In this document: positions 8,563-17,595 of the stretch, one piece after another
How the letters are laid out: each line of letters begins with the position of its first letter
How positions within the stretch are numbered: the stretch's first letter is position 1
From: Neotamlana sedimentorum
Lineage (GTDB): Bacteria > Bacteroidota > Bacteroidia > Flavobacteriales > Flavobacteriaceae
Length of the DNA stretch: 64,000 nt
NCBI RefSeq assembly: GCF_000943565.1
Contig: NZ_JTDW01000005.1
Span: forward strand, 186,001 to 250,000
Direction of reading: 5' to 3'
Notes under the pieces: model-generated
Told to the model about the DNA's origin: nothing
Seen by the model: the letters and a program-made list of their open reading frames with translations, nothing else
Databases searched by the model: none
Made by a program: the position numbers and the translations under genes

Positions 8563-10527
8563 ATGAATACGAAGTTTTTATTAATTGCCTTTTTAAGTTA
8601 TTTTGCTTTACATGGTCAAAATTCATTCAACTCTACAGACTTACGTGTAACAAAAAGCGATTTAACCCTTAATACTTACGAAAAAGACTCTACTGCCAAT
8701 GCCTTAGTCCTTTATGAGCAAGGGAATAGCTATTTTCATAAACATGATCATGTTTTAATTACAGAAGAAAAACATAAAGTTAAAATTTTAAAAAACGAAG
8801 GATTCGAAAAAGCAATCATCGAAATTTATTTATACAAAAATAATTCCGGCACATCAAAAGAAGAAATTAAAGATATTGTTGCCACAACTTACAATTTAGA
8901 AAACAACGAATTAATCACCTCTAAATTAAACAAAGACAACATTTTTACCGAAAAGTATAACGACAATTACAGCATTATAAAATTTACTTTACCCAATGTA
9001 AAACCAGGTTCGGTAATAACCTATAGTTATACTTTAATGTCTCCATTTATGTGGAATTATAAAGATTGGGAGTTTCAAAGCGATATACCAAAACTTTACA
9101 GCGAATACAGAGCCAGCATTCCTGGTAATTGGTTATATCATAAAAAGCTTATTGGTACAGAAAAATTTATAATCAATAATTCCGAAATTAAAAAAAACTG
9201 ATTATCGAGTTATAATGGTGGAAAAGCAGATTGCGAGGAAAGCACCTATGCCATGAAAGATATACCCGCTTTTATTGAAGAAGACTACATGACCTCGGAG
9301 CGCAATTACTTAGCCCGAATAGATTATACCTTAAAAACCTTTAAATCCATGGATGGCATAGTAAAAAACTATACCAAAACGTGGAAAGATGTAGATAAAG
9401 AATTTAGAACCGAAAACGGCATTGGCCGTCAACTTCGAAAAAAAATAGATTTCGAAACACTTTTAAGTCCAGAGATTCTAAACAACCCAAATACCTTAGA
9501 AAAAACCCAAGCCATTTATAATTATGTACAAACTAATTACACCTGGAATGGCGACTACAAACTTTTTTCAGACTTTACAGTTAAAGAACTTACCAAAACA
9601 AAAACGGGTAATGTTTCTGCAATAAATATTTTGCTTCATAATTTATTAAATCAAACCGGTGTTAATGTAAAACCCGTTTTACTTTCTACAAGACCAAATG
9701 GTTACCCAACTAAAATTTTTCCTGTAATAGACGATTTTAACTACCTCATTGTAAAAGCAACAATTAATGGTAAAGATTATTTATTAGATGCCACAAATAA
9801 GTTTTTAGCATTCGGCGAATTACCATATAAATGCTTAAACTATTTCGGTAGACAATTAGACTTTAAAGAAGGCAGCCAATGGATAGATATTGAACCGCAA
9901 TCGCTATCTAGAATAATGTACAATGTTAGCGCAACTATAAACGAAGACGATGAAATTACAGGTACAGTAAAAGACAAACTTACCGGCTACGATGCCTATT
10001 TTACAAGAAAATCATATTTTGAAAATCCAGAAGAATACGTAGACGAACTCATAAACGACACCCCGTTTTTAGATATTTATAACCACGAATCTAGCACAAC
10101 TAAAAAAACAGAAAACTCATTTTCTGAAACTTATAATTTCGAATATACCATAGACGATAACACTAATTTAATTTACTTAAACCCTTTTATTGTTAAGTTT
10201 TTTAAAGAAAACCCTTTTTAACTTCAAGAACGTACCTACCCTGTAGAACTTGGGTATAAACGAAACTATTTATACGGTTATATTATCGATTTAAACAATA
10301 AATATAAGGTCCAAGAATTACCAAAATCTACAGGCCTTGTTTTACCAAACAATGCCGGTAACTTTTCATTTTCAACACAGCAATTAGGCACAAAAGTTAT
10401 CATAAATTTTAAACTCAGTTTAAAATCAGTTATTTACCCAACCGAATATTACCCGTACTTAAAAGAATTTATGAGTAAAGTTGTCGATATTCAAAAAAAA
10501 TCCATTATTGTGCTTAGTAAAAATTAA
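8563..10527 (+). pseudogene. DUF3857/transglutaminase-like secreted protein with two in-frame stops
   Basis: The frame from ATG 8563 runs to TAA 10525 as one continuous protein of about 654 codons, except for TGA at 9199-9201 and TAA at 10219-10221. No frameshift is needed: the text before and after each stop is in one frame and reads as one protein (for example KENPF, stop, LQERTYPVELGYKRNY, ending in YPYLKEFMSKVVDIQ). The order is signal peptide, DUF3857 N-terminal domain, transglutaminase-like core around IYNYVQTNYTWNGDY, and C-terminal beta domain. The core reads TGNVSAIN where active transglutaminases have a Cys, so even the intact form may have been non-catalytic. Two stops suggest recent decay; sequencing error or readthrough is possible. 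Confidence 0.85.
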
Positions 10528-10543
10528 ACTTCTTTTTTTTAAG

Positions 10544-10551
10544 TACTTTTG
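10544..10551 (+). promoter_or_regulatory. -7 element of the ion channel gene
   Basis: TACTTTTG matches TAnnTTTG and ends 5 bases before the ATG at 10557, predicting a leaderless transcript. Confidence 0.6.
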
Positions 10552-10556
10552 ATTTT

Positions 10557-11390
10557 ATGAGTGAAACGCAAAAACCATGGAAGAAAAAACTTCATGAAAT
10601 TATTTATGAAGCCGATACACCTGCCGGAAAACTATTCGATGTTGTGCTATTAATAGCTATTCTAGCAAGTATCCTTTTGGTTATGCTCGAAAGTGTAAAA
10701 AGTATAGATAATAAATATCACGACTTTTTAAACATTTCAGAATGGGTAATTACCATTTTATTTACCATCGAATATATGGCCCGCATAATAACCGTTAATA
10801 AACCAATAAAATACGTTACCAGTTTTTACGGTGTAATCGATTTACTTTCAACCATTCCAAAATATATTTCACTGTTTTTTGGTGGCATACATGCACTAGC
10901 AGCACTACGCGCTTTAAGGTTGCTCCGTGTATTTCGTATATTAAAACTAGCCCGTTACTTAGGCGCATCAAAAAACCTAACAAACGCCATAAAAGCCAGT
11001 AGAGCCAAAATCGCTGTATTTTTATTTGCAGTGTTAATTGTAGCCATTATTTTAGGCACCATAATGTATCTGGTTGAAGGCGAAGAAAACGGCTTTACCA
11101 ACATCCCGCGAAGCGTATATTGGTGCATTGTAACCTTAACAACCGTTGGTTTTGGCGATATTGCTCCACAAACACCTTTAGGACAATTTTTAGCCTCGTT
11201 AGTCATGATTTTAGGTTACGGTATCATAGCCGTACCAACCGGCATAGTTTCCTCCGAGTACACCAGTCAAACCAATAGCAACAAACCACAAACACCACAT
11301 TTAAACTCGCAATCCTGCGCAAATTGTTTGGCAAGTAAACATCAAGACGATGCTAAGTTTTGCCATAAATGCGGGCATCCATTGCATTAA
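10557..11390 (+). CDS. voltage-gated-type potassium channel with C-terminal zinc ribbon
   Basis: A 277-residue inner-membrane ion transporter. Six membrane segments are visible (about 25-45, 62-80, 90-109, S4 near 118-135, 151-172, 208-232). S4 carries regularly spaced arginines in ALRALRLLRVFRILKLARYL, as in voltage sensors, and the pore loop has the K+ filter TVGFGD at 196-201. After S6 comes a Ser/Thr/Pro linker and two CxxC pairs (CANC 254-257, CHKC 269-272), a zinc ribbon at the cytoplasmic end. The ribbon may act as an oligomerisation or metal-sensing module; that is inference. Monocistronic with a leaderless start. Confidence 0.93.
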   Translation: MSETQKPWKKKLHEIIYEADTPAGKLFDVVLLIAILASILLVMLESVKSIDNKYHDFLNISEWVITILFTIEYMARIITVNKPIKYVTSFYGVIDLLSTIPKYISLFFGGIHALAALRALRLLRVFRILKLARYLGASKNLTNAIKASRAKIAVFLFAVLIVAIILGTIMYLVEGEENGFTNIPRSVYWCIVTLTTVGFGDIAPQTPLGQFLASLVMILGYGIIAVPTGIVSSEYTSQTNSNKPQTPHLNSQSCANCLASKHQDDAKFCHKCGHPLH

Positions 11391-11391
11391 T

Positions 11392-11480
11392 ATTTGGGCA
11401 TTACCACAAGGGTCGGGCTATTCGTTGCAAGTCCTCGCTCCTACGTCGCTGTGGGCTTTCCACTGCTATCCCTAATGCGA
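11392..11480 (+). repeat. dispersed extragenic element, copy A
   Basis: About 89 bp that begins TTTGGGCATTA and ends CCCTAATGC, with internal GTCGGGC, CGTTGCAAGTCC and GTGGGCTTTCCACTGC. The ends pair (GCATTA 11398-11403 with TAATGC 11473-11478). The same framework recurs at 63361-63515 with changed but still pairing ends. It is much richer in G+C than its surroundings. Confidence 0.7.
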
Positions 11481-11504
11481 ATTTGATAAATCATATTTTC
11501 AAAC

Positions 11505-11512
11505 TAACTTTG
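11505..11512 (+). promoter_or_regulatory. -7 element of miaA
   Basis: TAACTTTG fits the consensus and lies 16 bp before the proposed ATT start at 11529. Confidence 0.55.
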
Positions 11513-11528
11513 CTAAAAACTAAAAACT

Positions 11529-12443
11529 ATTAACTCAAACCAAAAATATTTAATTGCAGTAGTTGGGCCAACTGCCATTGGTAAAACGGCATTAAGTATA
11601 AAGTTAGCCAATCATTTTAAAACCCAAATACTTTCGGCCGATTCGCGACAGTTTTTTAAAGAAATGCAAATTGGCACCGCAGCCCCAACAGCAACCGAAT
11701 TAGCTTCGGCTCCTCACCATTTTATTCATCATAAATCTATAACCGATAATTACAGTGTTGGCAGTTTCGAAAAAGACGCCATACAATGTTTAAATAACTT
11801 ATTTACAAAACACCAAGTTGCAGTTATGGTTGGTGGCTCTGGTTTGTATGTCGATGCCGTAACAAAAGGCTTAGATTATTTCCCAGATGTAGACCAAAGT
11901 ATCCGAGAAAAATTAAACACAACATTAGAAACTAACGGACTCGAACACCTACAAAATCAATTAAAACAACTTGATGAAGTGTCGTATAACACCATCGCTA
12001 TCGAAAATCCGCATCGTGTAATTCGTGCTTTAGAAGTATCAATTGGCACAGGCAAACCTTATTCTTCATTTTTAAATAAAGAAAAAAACCGTCGAGATTT
12101 TAAAACTATAACTGTTGGCTTAACTACCGATCGCGAAATTATTTACGATCGCATAAATCAACGTGTCGATATTATGGTTAACGAAGGCTTACTCGATGAA
12201 GTTAAAAATCTCATCCCGTTTAAACACCTAAACGCACTAAATACAGTTGGTTATAAAGAACTGTTTAATTATTTCGATGGCACTTGGGAGCTCGATTTTG
12301 CAATTTCGGAAATTAAAAAAAACTCCAGACGCTTTGCCAAACGCCAACTTACATGGTTTAAACGTAACGAAAACACACTATGGTTCGATTATAAAACCGA
12401 ATTAGAACATATAATAAAAACTATAAATACAAATCTGAATTAA
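11529..12443 (+). CDS. miaA: tRNA dimethylallyltransferase MiaA
   Basis: Adds a dimethylallyl group from DMAPP to N6 of A37 in tRNAs reading UNN codons. The P-loop VVGPTAIGKT is encoded at 11559-11588, upstream of the first ATG (11664), so an ATG start would delete the nucleotide-binding site. In the same frame the open region holds no ATG, GTG or TTG between the promoter and the P-loop; ATT at 11529 gives a protein of 304 residues, the normal length, beginning M/I-NSNQKYLIAVVGP. Later motifs (SADSRQ, VGGSGLYVDAV, ENPHRVIRALEV, KRQLTWFKRN) are intact. ppnP follows after 2 bp. Confidence 0.93.
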   Translation: MNSNQKYLIAVVGPTAIGKTALSIKLANHFKTQILSADSRQFFKEMQIGTAAPTATELASAPHHFIHHKSITDNYSVGSFEKDAIQCLNNLFTKHQVAVMVGGSGLYVDAVTKGLDYFPDVDQSIREKLNTTLETNGLEHLQNQLKQLDEVSYNTIAIENPHRVIRALEVSIGTGKPYSSFLNKEKNRRDFKTITVGLTTDREIIYDRINQRVDIMVNEGLLDEVKNLIPFKHLNALNTVGYKELFNYFDGTWELDFAISEIKKNSRRFAKRQLTWFKRNENTLWFDYKTELEHIIKTINTNLN

Positions 12444-12445
12444 TA

Positions 12446-12724
12446 ATGATACAGGTAAACGAATATTTTGATGGAAAAGTAAAGTCTTTAAGCTTAAAAA
12501 ACACACAAGGCAATTTTACAATTGGCGTTTTAACAAAAGGGACTTACGAGTTTAGTACCACAACCAAAGAATGGATGACTTTAACAGCTGGAAAATGGGA
12601 AATAGAATTACCAAATAGTTCGAGAAAAGCATTTGGTATTAACGAAACTTGCGACATTCCGTCGGGAATAACATTTACAGTTTACGCTCTAGAAGATTCG
12701 GCGTACTTGTGTAAATACGAGTAG
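12446..12724 (+). CDS. ppnP: pyrimidine/purine nucleoside phosphorylase PpnP
   Basis: A 92-residue cupin-fold enzyme that phosphorolyses several nucleosides to the free base and ribose 1-phosphate. The whole sequence aligns by eye with E. coli PpnP (YaiE): VNEYFDGKVKSL at the start, the GTYEFST strand, EWMTLTAGKWEIELP, and the end SAYLCKYE. It starts 2 bp after miaA and shares its promoter. Confidence 0.9.
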   Translation: MIQVNEYFDGKVKSLSLKNTQGNFTIGVLTKGTYEFSTTTKEWMTLTAGKWEIELPNSSRKAFGINETCDIPSGITFTVYALEDSAYLCKYE

Positions 12725-12735
12725 TAAACGTAATT

Positions 12736-14256
12736 TTACTCCATAATAACGTTACAATATTTAGCGTTTATCATTATATTTTTTCCGCTCGCTAAACTAC
12801 CTTTAGAAAAACTAGATGTGTTTTCATTGGTTACTTTTTCAGGATGTGTAAATGTAGTTCGCGTGCCTTTATACTGTAAATTACAATCCGTTTTGGGCAG
12901 AGATATTATGGCATCGGTATTTTGAATAATAATATTTAAGTTAGTAAATGTATCGGCAATATTTAAAATATTTAAATTTCCAATATTGCCATCAACCATA
13001 GCCGAACCATTTAAATTGTCAATATTTACGCCCGAAGAAACCGCATTTAAAACCAATTGGTTTACATTATTTAAATGCGCATCTTCTACATAATTTAAGT
13101 TAAGTTCGCCAAAATTCCAGTTATTTACAAAAACAGGCGAATAAGAAGCATTAATGGAAGTATCACCTCCACTTATGCTATTTGCTGTAAATTTTGTGTA
13201 TGCTAAATTCGCCTTTAAATTATCAATGTTTGAAGCGAATTCTATTTCGCCATGTTTTACATTTATTTTTAGTTTGGCATCTTTAGGCATTTTAATAATT
13301 ATTGTTTTTTTAACCTTGGAGTTTGTCGTGTTTTCAACAGTTTCCTCAATTAACAAACGTCTTTTCTCCGCTAATTTAGCACGTTCTTTAGCTCTTATTT
13401 TTTGAGCCTCTGCTCTAGCTCTACTCGCTTCTGCTCTAGCGCTATTTGCTTCCATGCTTGCAGCAAAACGTTCGCCCCAAGCCTCCATTTGTTTACCAAA
13501 TTGTTCGCCAAATCGCTCACCCCAAGCTTCCATTTTTTCTTCAAAATCTGAGCTTTCAAATTTTTCTTCAAGGGCTTTTCCCCAGGCTTCCATTTCTTTT
13601 CCATAGGTCTCGCCCCATTCTTTACCAAACTTTTCGCCCCAAGCTTCCATTTTCTTAGCATAATCGTCACCATACACCTTTTCGAAGCGTTTGTTATACT
13701 CTTCTAAGTACTTATCACCTTCTTTTTTATAAGTATCATAATCGAACACAAAAGCATCACTATTCTCTGGCAATTCTGGTAATTCTGGCATCATGGGCAT
13801 TGGAGGCATCGGAGGAATTTCTGGAACAACTGGCATCTCCAAAAGCATTCCTGGTAAATCAGCCAATTCAAATTGTAATTCGTGTAATAAGGCATTTACC
13901 ATATCGCCTTCATCGTTGTTTTTAAGAAAGGATGAATAATTCCCAGATTGTCCACCACGAGCGTTAATAGACACTTTTTTATTTGAAGCATCAACATTTA
14001 CACCCCAAGCATCTAAAATGGCTTCAAGTTCGTTTTCACTAACTTTTTCGCCTTCAACAAAGGCATCTATATCTACTGTTCGTTTGTTCCAAGTGTCAAT
14101 AACAATATTGGTATTACTTGTATTTAAGTCTACCACAACACCGTTATCGACTTTGATTGATTGAGAAACTTTAGTTAATTTTTGCTGTGACAAGACACCT
14201 CCAGAAAAGGTAATACAAAGCGCAAAAAGTAACATATTTATTATTGATTTGTTCAT
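12736..14256 (-). CDS. secreted repeat protein in ECF sigma operon (DUF4097-like ends)
   Basis: A 506-residue exported protein of unknown function. After a signal peptide (1-23) there is a beta-rich domain, a Pro/Met-rich hinge (PEIPPMPPMPMMPELPELPE, about 148-167), then a highly charged region carrying four to five degenerate repeats built on K/E-MEAWG-E/K-x-F-G (about 205-270) that turns into an Ala/Arg/Glu coiled-coil-like stretch. The C-terminal ~180 residues are short beta strands like those of DUF4097 or putative adhesin domains. It is the last gene of the sigma/anti-sigma operon, 12 bp after the anti-sigma gene, and is a likely regulon member or effector of cell-envelope stress; that is inference. 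Confidence 0.75.
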   Translation of the reverse strand: MNKSIINMLLFALCITFSGGVLSQQKLTKVSQSIKVDNGVVVDLNTSNTNIVIDTWNKRTVDIDAFVEGEKVSENELEAILDAWGVNVDASNKKVSINARGGQSGNYSSFLKNNDEGDMVNALLHELQFELADLPGMLLEMPVVPEIPPMPPMPMMPELPELPENSDAFVFDYDTYKKEGDKYLEEYNKRFEKVYGDDYAKKMEAWGEKFGKEWGETYGKEMEAWGKALEEKFESSDFEEKMEAWGERFGEQFGKQMEAWGERFAASMEANSARAEASRARAEAQKIRAKERAKLAEKRRLLIEETVENTTNSKVKKTIIIKMPKDAKLKINVKHGEIEFASNIDNLKANLAYTKFTANSISGGDTSINASYSPVFVNNWNFGELNLNYVEDAHLNNVNQLVLNAVSSGVNIDNLNGSAMVDGNIGNLNILNIADTFTNLNIIIQNTDAIISLPKTDCNLQYKGTRTTFTHPEKVTNENTSSFSKGSLASGKNIMINAKYCNVIME

Positions 14257-14268
14257 TTTTTGATTGAT

Positions 14269-14847
14269 TTAAATAGATTGTTTTACGTCTGTTGATTCAG
14301 ACGGATTTAATTCTTGTAATTGTGTTCTTAAACGATACAATAAGTTTAAACGCAGTTTTAAATTATCGATTAAAGCATTAACAGTAAGTTCGTTTAATCC
14401 AGCTTCCGATAAATCTCCAGAAAGCCTTTTGTACTCTTTATCAAGCGTTTCGAGTTGGGTTAAATAATCGTCGAATATTTCTTTGGTTTCTGGCGTATAT
14501 TTAATTTTACTTAACTCTAAATTTATACTTGCTAAATAGTAATCTTCAACCTTTTTTAAACCAGGAGAAAAATCGCCTAAAGTTTTTATTGGTTGTGCTT
14601 TGGTCTCGGCCACTTTAATTGCTGGAGTATCACCTGCATTATTGGGTTGTAAAAACTTATAAGCCATAAAACTAAACCCTAAAAGCACCACAATACTTGC
14701 CGCAATGCGCATCCAACCAAAACGACGTTGCTTTTGTTGCGGTAAAGCATCATCTAACTTTTCAAGAAAACGTTTTTCATGATTGTTAGGCATTTTTTCA
14801 ATGCTTTTTTTATCGTTTTTAAATAGCTCTCTAATATCTTGTGCCAT
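14269..14847 (-). CDS. putative anti-sigma factor
   Basis: A 192-residue protein with an N-terminal cytoplasmic helical part containing NNHEKRFLEKLDDALP, one membrane segment (about 46-64, IAASIVVLLGFSFMAYKFL) and a periplasmic helical tail. This is the layout of anti-sigma factors that bind an ECF sigma factor, although no zinc motif of the ZAS type is seen. It overlaps the sigma gene by 17 bp, which supports translational coupling and fixes the partnership. The function is inferred from position and topology. Confidence 0.75.
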   Translation of the reverse strand: MAQDIRELFKNDKKSIEKMPNNHEKRFLEKLDDALPQQKQRRFGWMRIAASIVVLLGFSFMAYKFLQPNNAGDTPAIKVAETKAQPIKTLGDFSPGLKKVEDYYLASINLELSKIKYTPETKEIFDDYLTQLETLDKEYKRLSGDLSEAGLNELTVNALIDNLKLRLNLLYRLRTQLQELNPSESTDVKQSI

Positions 14848-15382
14848 TGTTTTTCAGTATTAAAAGTTCTTGTAATTTGGCTTTTCCTCTCGATAATTGG
14901 GTACGTGATGCCACTTCGCTAATGCTTAATATTTCAGATATTTCTTGATGATCGTATCCTTCAATTAAATACAACATCACAACATATTGATATTTATTTG
15001 GCAACATATTTATGGCATCTTTTACATCGTTTAACGTAATAGCATCATCTACCAACCATTTGTCGTCTTTTGGCGTATCGATAACTTTTAGGTGCACCTC
15101 ATCTAACTCAACAAGTTGTTGTTTTTTAGATTTTAAAAAGTCGATACTTTTATTTACAACAATACGTTTTAACCAAGCCCCAAAAGTAACCTCTGCTTTA
15201 TATTGATGCAGTTTTGTAAAGGCTTTAATAAAAGCTTCTTGTACCACATCTTCGGCATCGGCAGCATCTTTTAAAAATCGTTTTGCAACAATATACATAC
15301 CATCGCAGTACTGGTTGTATAACTGCATTTGTGCTTTGCGATTGTTTTGTTTACATTGTTCTATAATGTCAACTTGAAACAT
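14831..15382 (-). CDS. ECF-type RNA polymerase sigma factor
   Basis: A 183-residue sigma-70 family protein with region 2 (ADAEDVVQEAFIKAFTKLHQ, then FGAWLKRIVVNKSIDFL) and region 4 (MLPNKYQYVVMLYLIEGYDHQEISEILSISEVASRTQLSRGK). It directs RNA polymerase to alternative promoters, probably including its own. It heads an operon of sigma, anti-sigma and the secreted repeat protein, transcribed leftward. Confidence 0.95.
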   Translation of the reverse strand: MFQVDIIEQCKQNNRKAQMQLYNQYCDGMYIVAKRFLKDAADAEDVVQEAFIKAFTKLHQYKAEVTFGAWLKRIVVNKSIDFLKSKKQQLVELDEVHLKVIDTPKDDKWLVDDAITLNDVKDAINMLPNKYQYVVMLYLIEGYDHQEISEILSISEVASRTQLSRGKAKLQELLILKNNGTRY

Positions 15383-15546
15383 GCTTTTTTTCTTTTGGTT
15401 GGTTTTAGTTCATCTTAAAGACGAATTAAAAAACGAAGTGTTGCAAAAAATTTAAATATTTTTTTAAAATTTATAACAAAGCTAGATAAATAGACGTTTG
15501 TATTTCAATAATTATTAGTTTTTAAAGTATATTTACAGCTTAAAAA

Positions 15547-16110
15547 TTGCTCTGCATGAACACTGCCTTAAAACGAATTTTAGTTTTTTTATCTATTGTT
15601 GCCTTAGGTTTATTATTGTATTCTGTATTTGTTGAAAATATTTTTGCGCCAAGATTAAGTCCGAAAGACACGGTAAAATTCGAGTTAAACGATTTAAAAT
15701 TAAAAGTGTTTTACAACCGTCCGTATAAGAAAAATAGAGAGATTTTTGGTGCTTTAGTTCCTTTCGATCAAGTTTGGCGTACAGGAGCTAATGAGGCCAC
15801 TACTTTTGAAACTAATAAAAACCTTGAGATAAATGGCATGCCATTAGCTGAAGGAAAATATACGCTCTGGACCGTACCCCGTGATTCTGTTTGGACAGTA
15901 ATTTTTAACTCAAAACAATACAAATGGGGTGTAAACGAACAAATGCAACCTATGTGGGATCCTAATTACGACGTATTAAATATTGATGTGCCTGTTCAAA
16001 AATTAAATAATGCTGTTGAACAATTTACTATTGCTTTCGATAACTCTACAGACAACCTGTTTTTAACCATGGCTTGGGATGACGTTAAAATTTCTGTACC
16101 GCTTAAGTAA
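15547..16110 (+). CDS. DUF2911 domain protein
   Basis: A 187-residue protein with an N-terminal signal anchor (residues 10-28) and then a DUF2911 domain. The domain is recognised by the run LKVFYNRPYKKNREIFG, the strongly conserved VWRTGANEATTFET, the GKYTLWTVP strand and WGVN. The family is widespread in Bacteroidota and has no established activity. It stands alone between the divergent sigma operon and meaB; 96 bp separate it from meaB. Confidence 0.9.
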   Translation: MLCMNTALKRILVFLSIVALGLLLYSVFVENIFAPRLSPKDTVKFELNDLKLKVFYNRPYKKNREIFGALVPFDQVWRTGANEATTFETNKNLEINGMPLAEGKYTLWTVPRDSVWTVIFNSKQYKWGVNEQMQPMWDPNYDVLNIDVPVQKLNNAVEQFTIAFDNSTDNLFLTMAWDDVKISVPLK

Positions 16111-16206
16111 GTAGTTTTAGCAAAGCTGCATTTTTAAATATATAACTTATTTTCTAGTTTTTTGGCTCTATAAAAATTTGTAACTTTCTACAAACATTCA
16201 TTTATT

Positions 16207-17283
16207 TTGGCTTCAAAAGAAAATAAAGAAGGTATTTCAAAATTTACCAACCCCGTTTCAATTAAGTCTTTTCAACAAAAAAGAAAGGCAACAATTGATG
16301 CTGCCGACTTAGTAAAATCGGTATTAAATAAAAGCATTTCGGCCCTAAGCAGAGCCATAACACTTATTGAAAGTAACAATCCAACGCATCAAGAAAAAGC
16401 CAATTACATTATAAATGGCTGCTTACCGTTTGCTAATAAATCGATTAGAATTGGTATTACCGGTGTTCCTGGAGTTGGCAAAAGCACATTTATAGAAACC
16501 TTAGGAAATCACCTAATATTACAAGGCAAAAAAGTCGCAGTTTTGGCCGTAGACCCAAGTAGCACGGTAAGCAAAGGCAGTATTTTGGGTGATAAAACCC
16601 GAATGGAAAATTTAGCAAAAAACCCGAAAGCATTTATTCGGCCTTCAGCTTCTGGAAATACTCTTGGTGGTGTTGCAAAAAAAACACGCGAAACTATTAT
16701 TTTATGCGAAGCCGCAGGTTTTGATGTAATAATTATTGAAACCGTAGGCGTTGGCCAAAACGAAACTACCGTTGCCAGTATGGTCGATTTCTTTTTACTT
16801 TTAAAATTAGCTGGTGCGGGCGACGAACTTCAAGGTATAAAACGTGGTATTATTGAAATGGCCGATGCCATTGTTATAAATAAAGCCGATGGAGATAACC
16901 TAAAAACAGCAAATTTAGCGAAAGTAGAGTTTAGCAGAGCCCTACATTACTATCCTAAAAGAGCCTCGAATATAGAACCTCAAATTTTTACATGTAGCGC
17001 ATTAAATAACACAGGAATAACCGATGTATGGGAAGCCATTTTAAGTTATGTAAAAACTACAAAAGCAAACCACTTTTTTCAAGAAAAACGTAACGAGCAA
17101 GACAAATACTGGCTTATTCAAACCATCGAAAATCAGCTAAAAACCACTTTTTTTAACAGTCCAAAAATTAAACATGCTTTACAAGAGCAACTCTCTTTAA
17201 TTAAGCAACAACGTACAACACCATTTGCCGCAGCAAATTATATTTTAAACCTAGACGAAAAAACGGCAAATAATCATGGTTAA
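16207..17283 (+). CDS. meaB: methylmalonyl-CoA mutase-associated GTPase MeaB
   Basis: A 358-residue G3E-type GTPase that loads and protects adenosylcobalamin on methylmalonyl-CoA mutase. Motifs: Walker A GVPGVGKST, AVDPSS with the K-loop SILGDKTRM, the RPSASGNTLGGVAKKT switch, ETVGVGQ, and the base motif NKAD. The frame starts with TTG at 16207, preceded by TAACTTTC (16181-16188), a near -7 element; no ATG is available before the conserved text. Its partner genes mutA and mutB lie at 41.7-45.9 kb, so the chaperone is not co-transcribed with its client here. Confidence 0.94.
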   Translation: MASKENKEGISKFTNPVSIKSFQQKRKATIDAADLVKSVLNKSISALSRAITLIESNNPTHQEKANYIINGCLPFANKSIRIGITGVPGVGKSTFIETLGNHLILQGKKVAVLAVDPSSTVSKGSILGDKTRMENLAKNPKAFIRPSASGNTLGGVAKKTRETIILCEAAGFDVIIIETVGVGQNETTVASMVDFFLLLKLAGAGDELQGIKRGIIEMADAIVINKADGDNLKTANLAKVEFSRALHYYPKRASNIEPQIFTCSALNNTGITDVWEAILSYVKTTKANHFFQEKRNEQDKYWLIQTIENQLKTTFFNSPKIKHALQEQLSLIKQQRTTPFAAANYILNLDEKTANNHG

Positions 17284-17595
17284 AATGGCACAGAATTTTA
17301 TAGAAATAACTACTTCGTAATTGCACTATAAAAATAATTGCTATATCTAATTAAAACATAGTATTTAAAGAAACTTGTGAATTAGCCGTGTTTTGTAAAT
17401 AAAATGAGTAACAATCTATAATATTTATAAAATGTTGTTTTAACGTCATGTATATTTTAATAATTATTATATAAGTTGCCTATATAGAGCAAATGTTATT
17501 TCAACAAATATTAATACTATATTTTCGCATTATAGATGTTGAAATATTAGCTATAATCCAGAATTTATAATTAACCAGCTAATAACAGAAGTAAT
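17284..17595. other. A+T-rich gap between convergent genes
   Basis: No gene or clear terminator was recognised. The only structure is a 10-bp inverted repeat, TATTTCAACA (17497-17506) with TGTTGAAATA (17537-17546), spaced by 30 bp. Confidence 0.5.

Noticed and set aside
9199-9201. TGA as selenocysteine or programmed readthrough
   Set aside because: A second in-frame stop (TAA at 10219) cannot be selenocysteine, and no selenoprotein machinery or hairpin was seen, so pseudogene is simpler.
13395-13673. Frames of 92 and 70 codons inside the MEAWGE-repeat gene
   Set aside because: They are shadows produced by the repetitive DNA of the real gene in other frames.
17497-17546. 10-bp inverted repeat as a terminator for meaB
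   Set aside because: The spacer is 30 bp, the arms are A/T-rich and no T tract follows; it may be chance.
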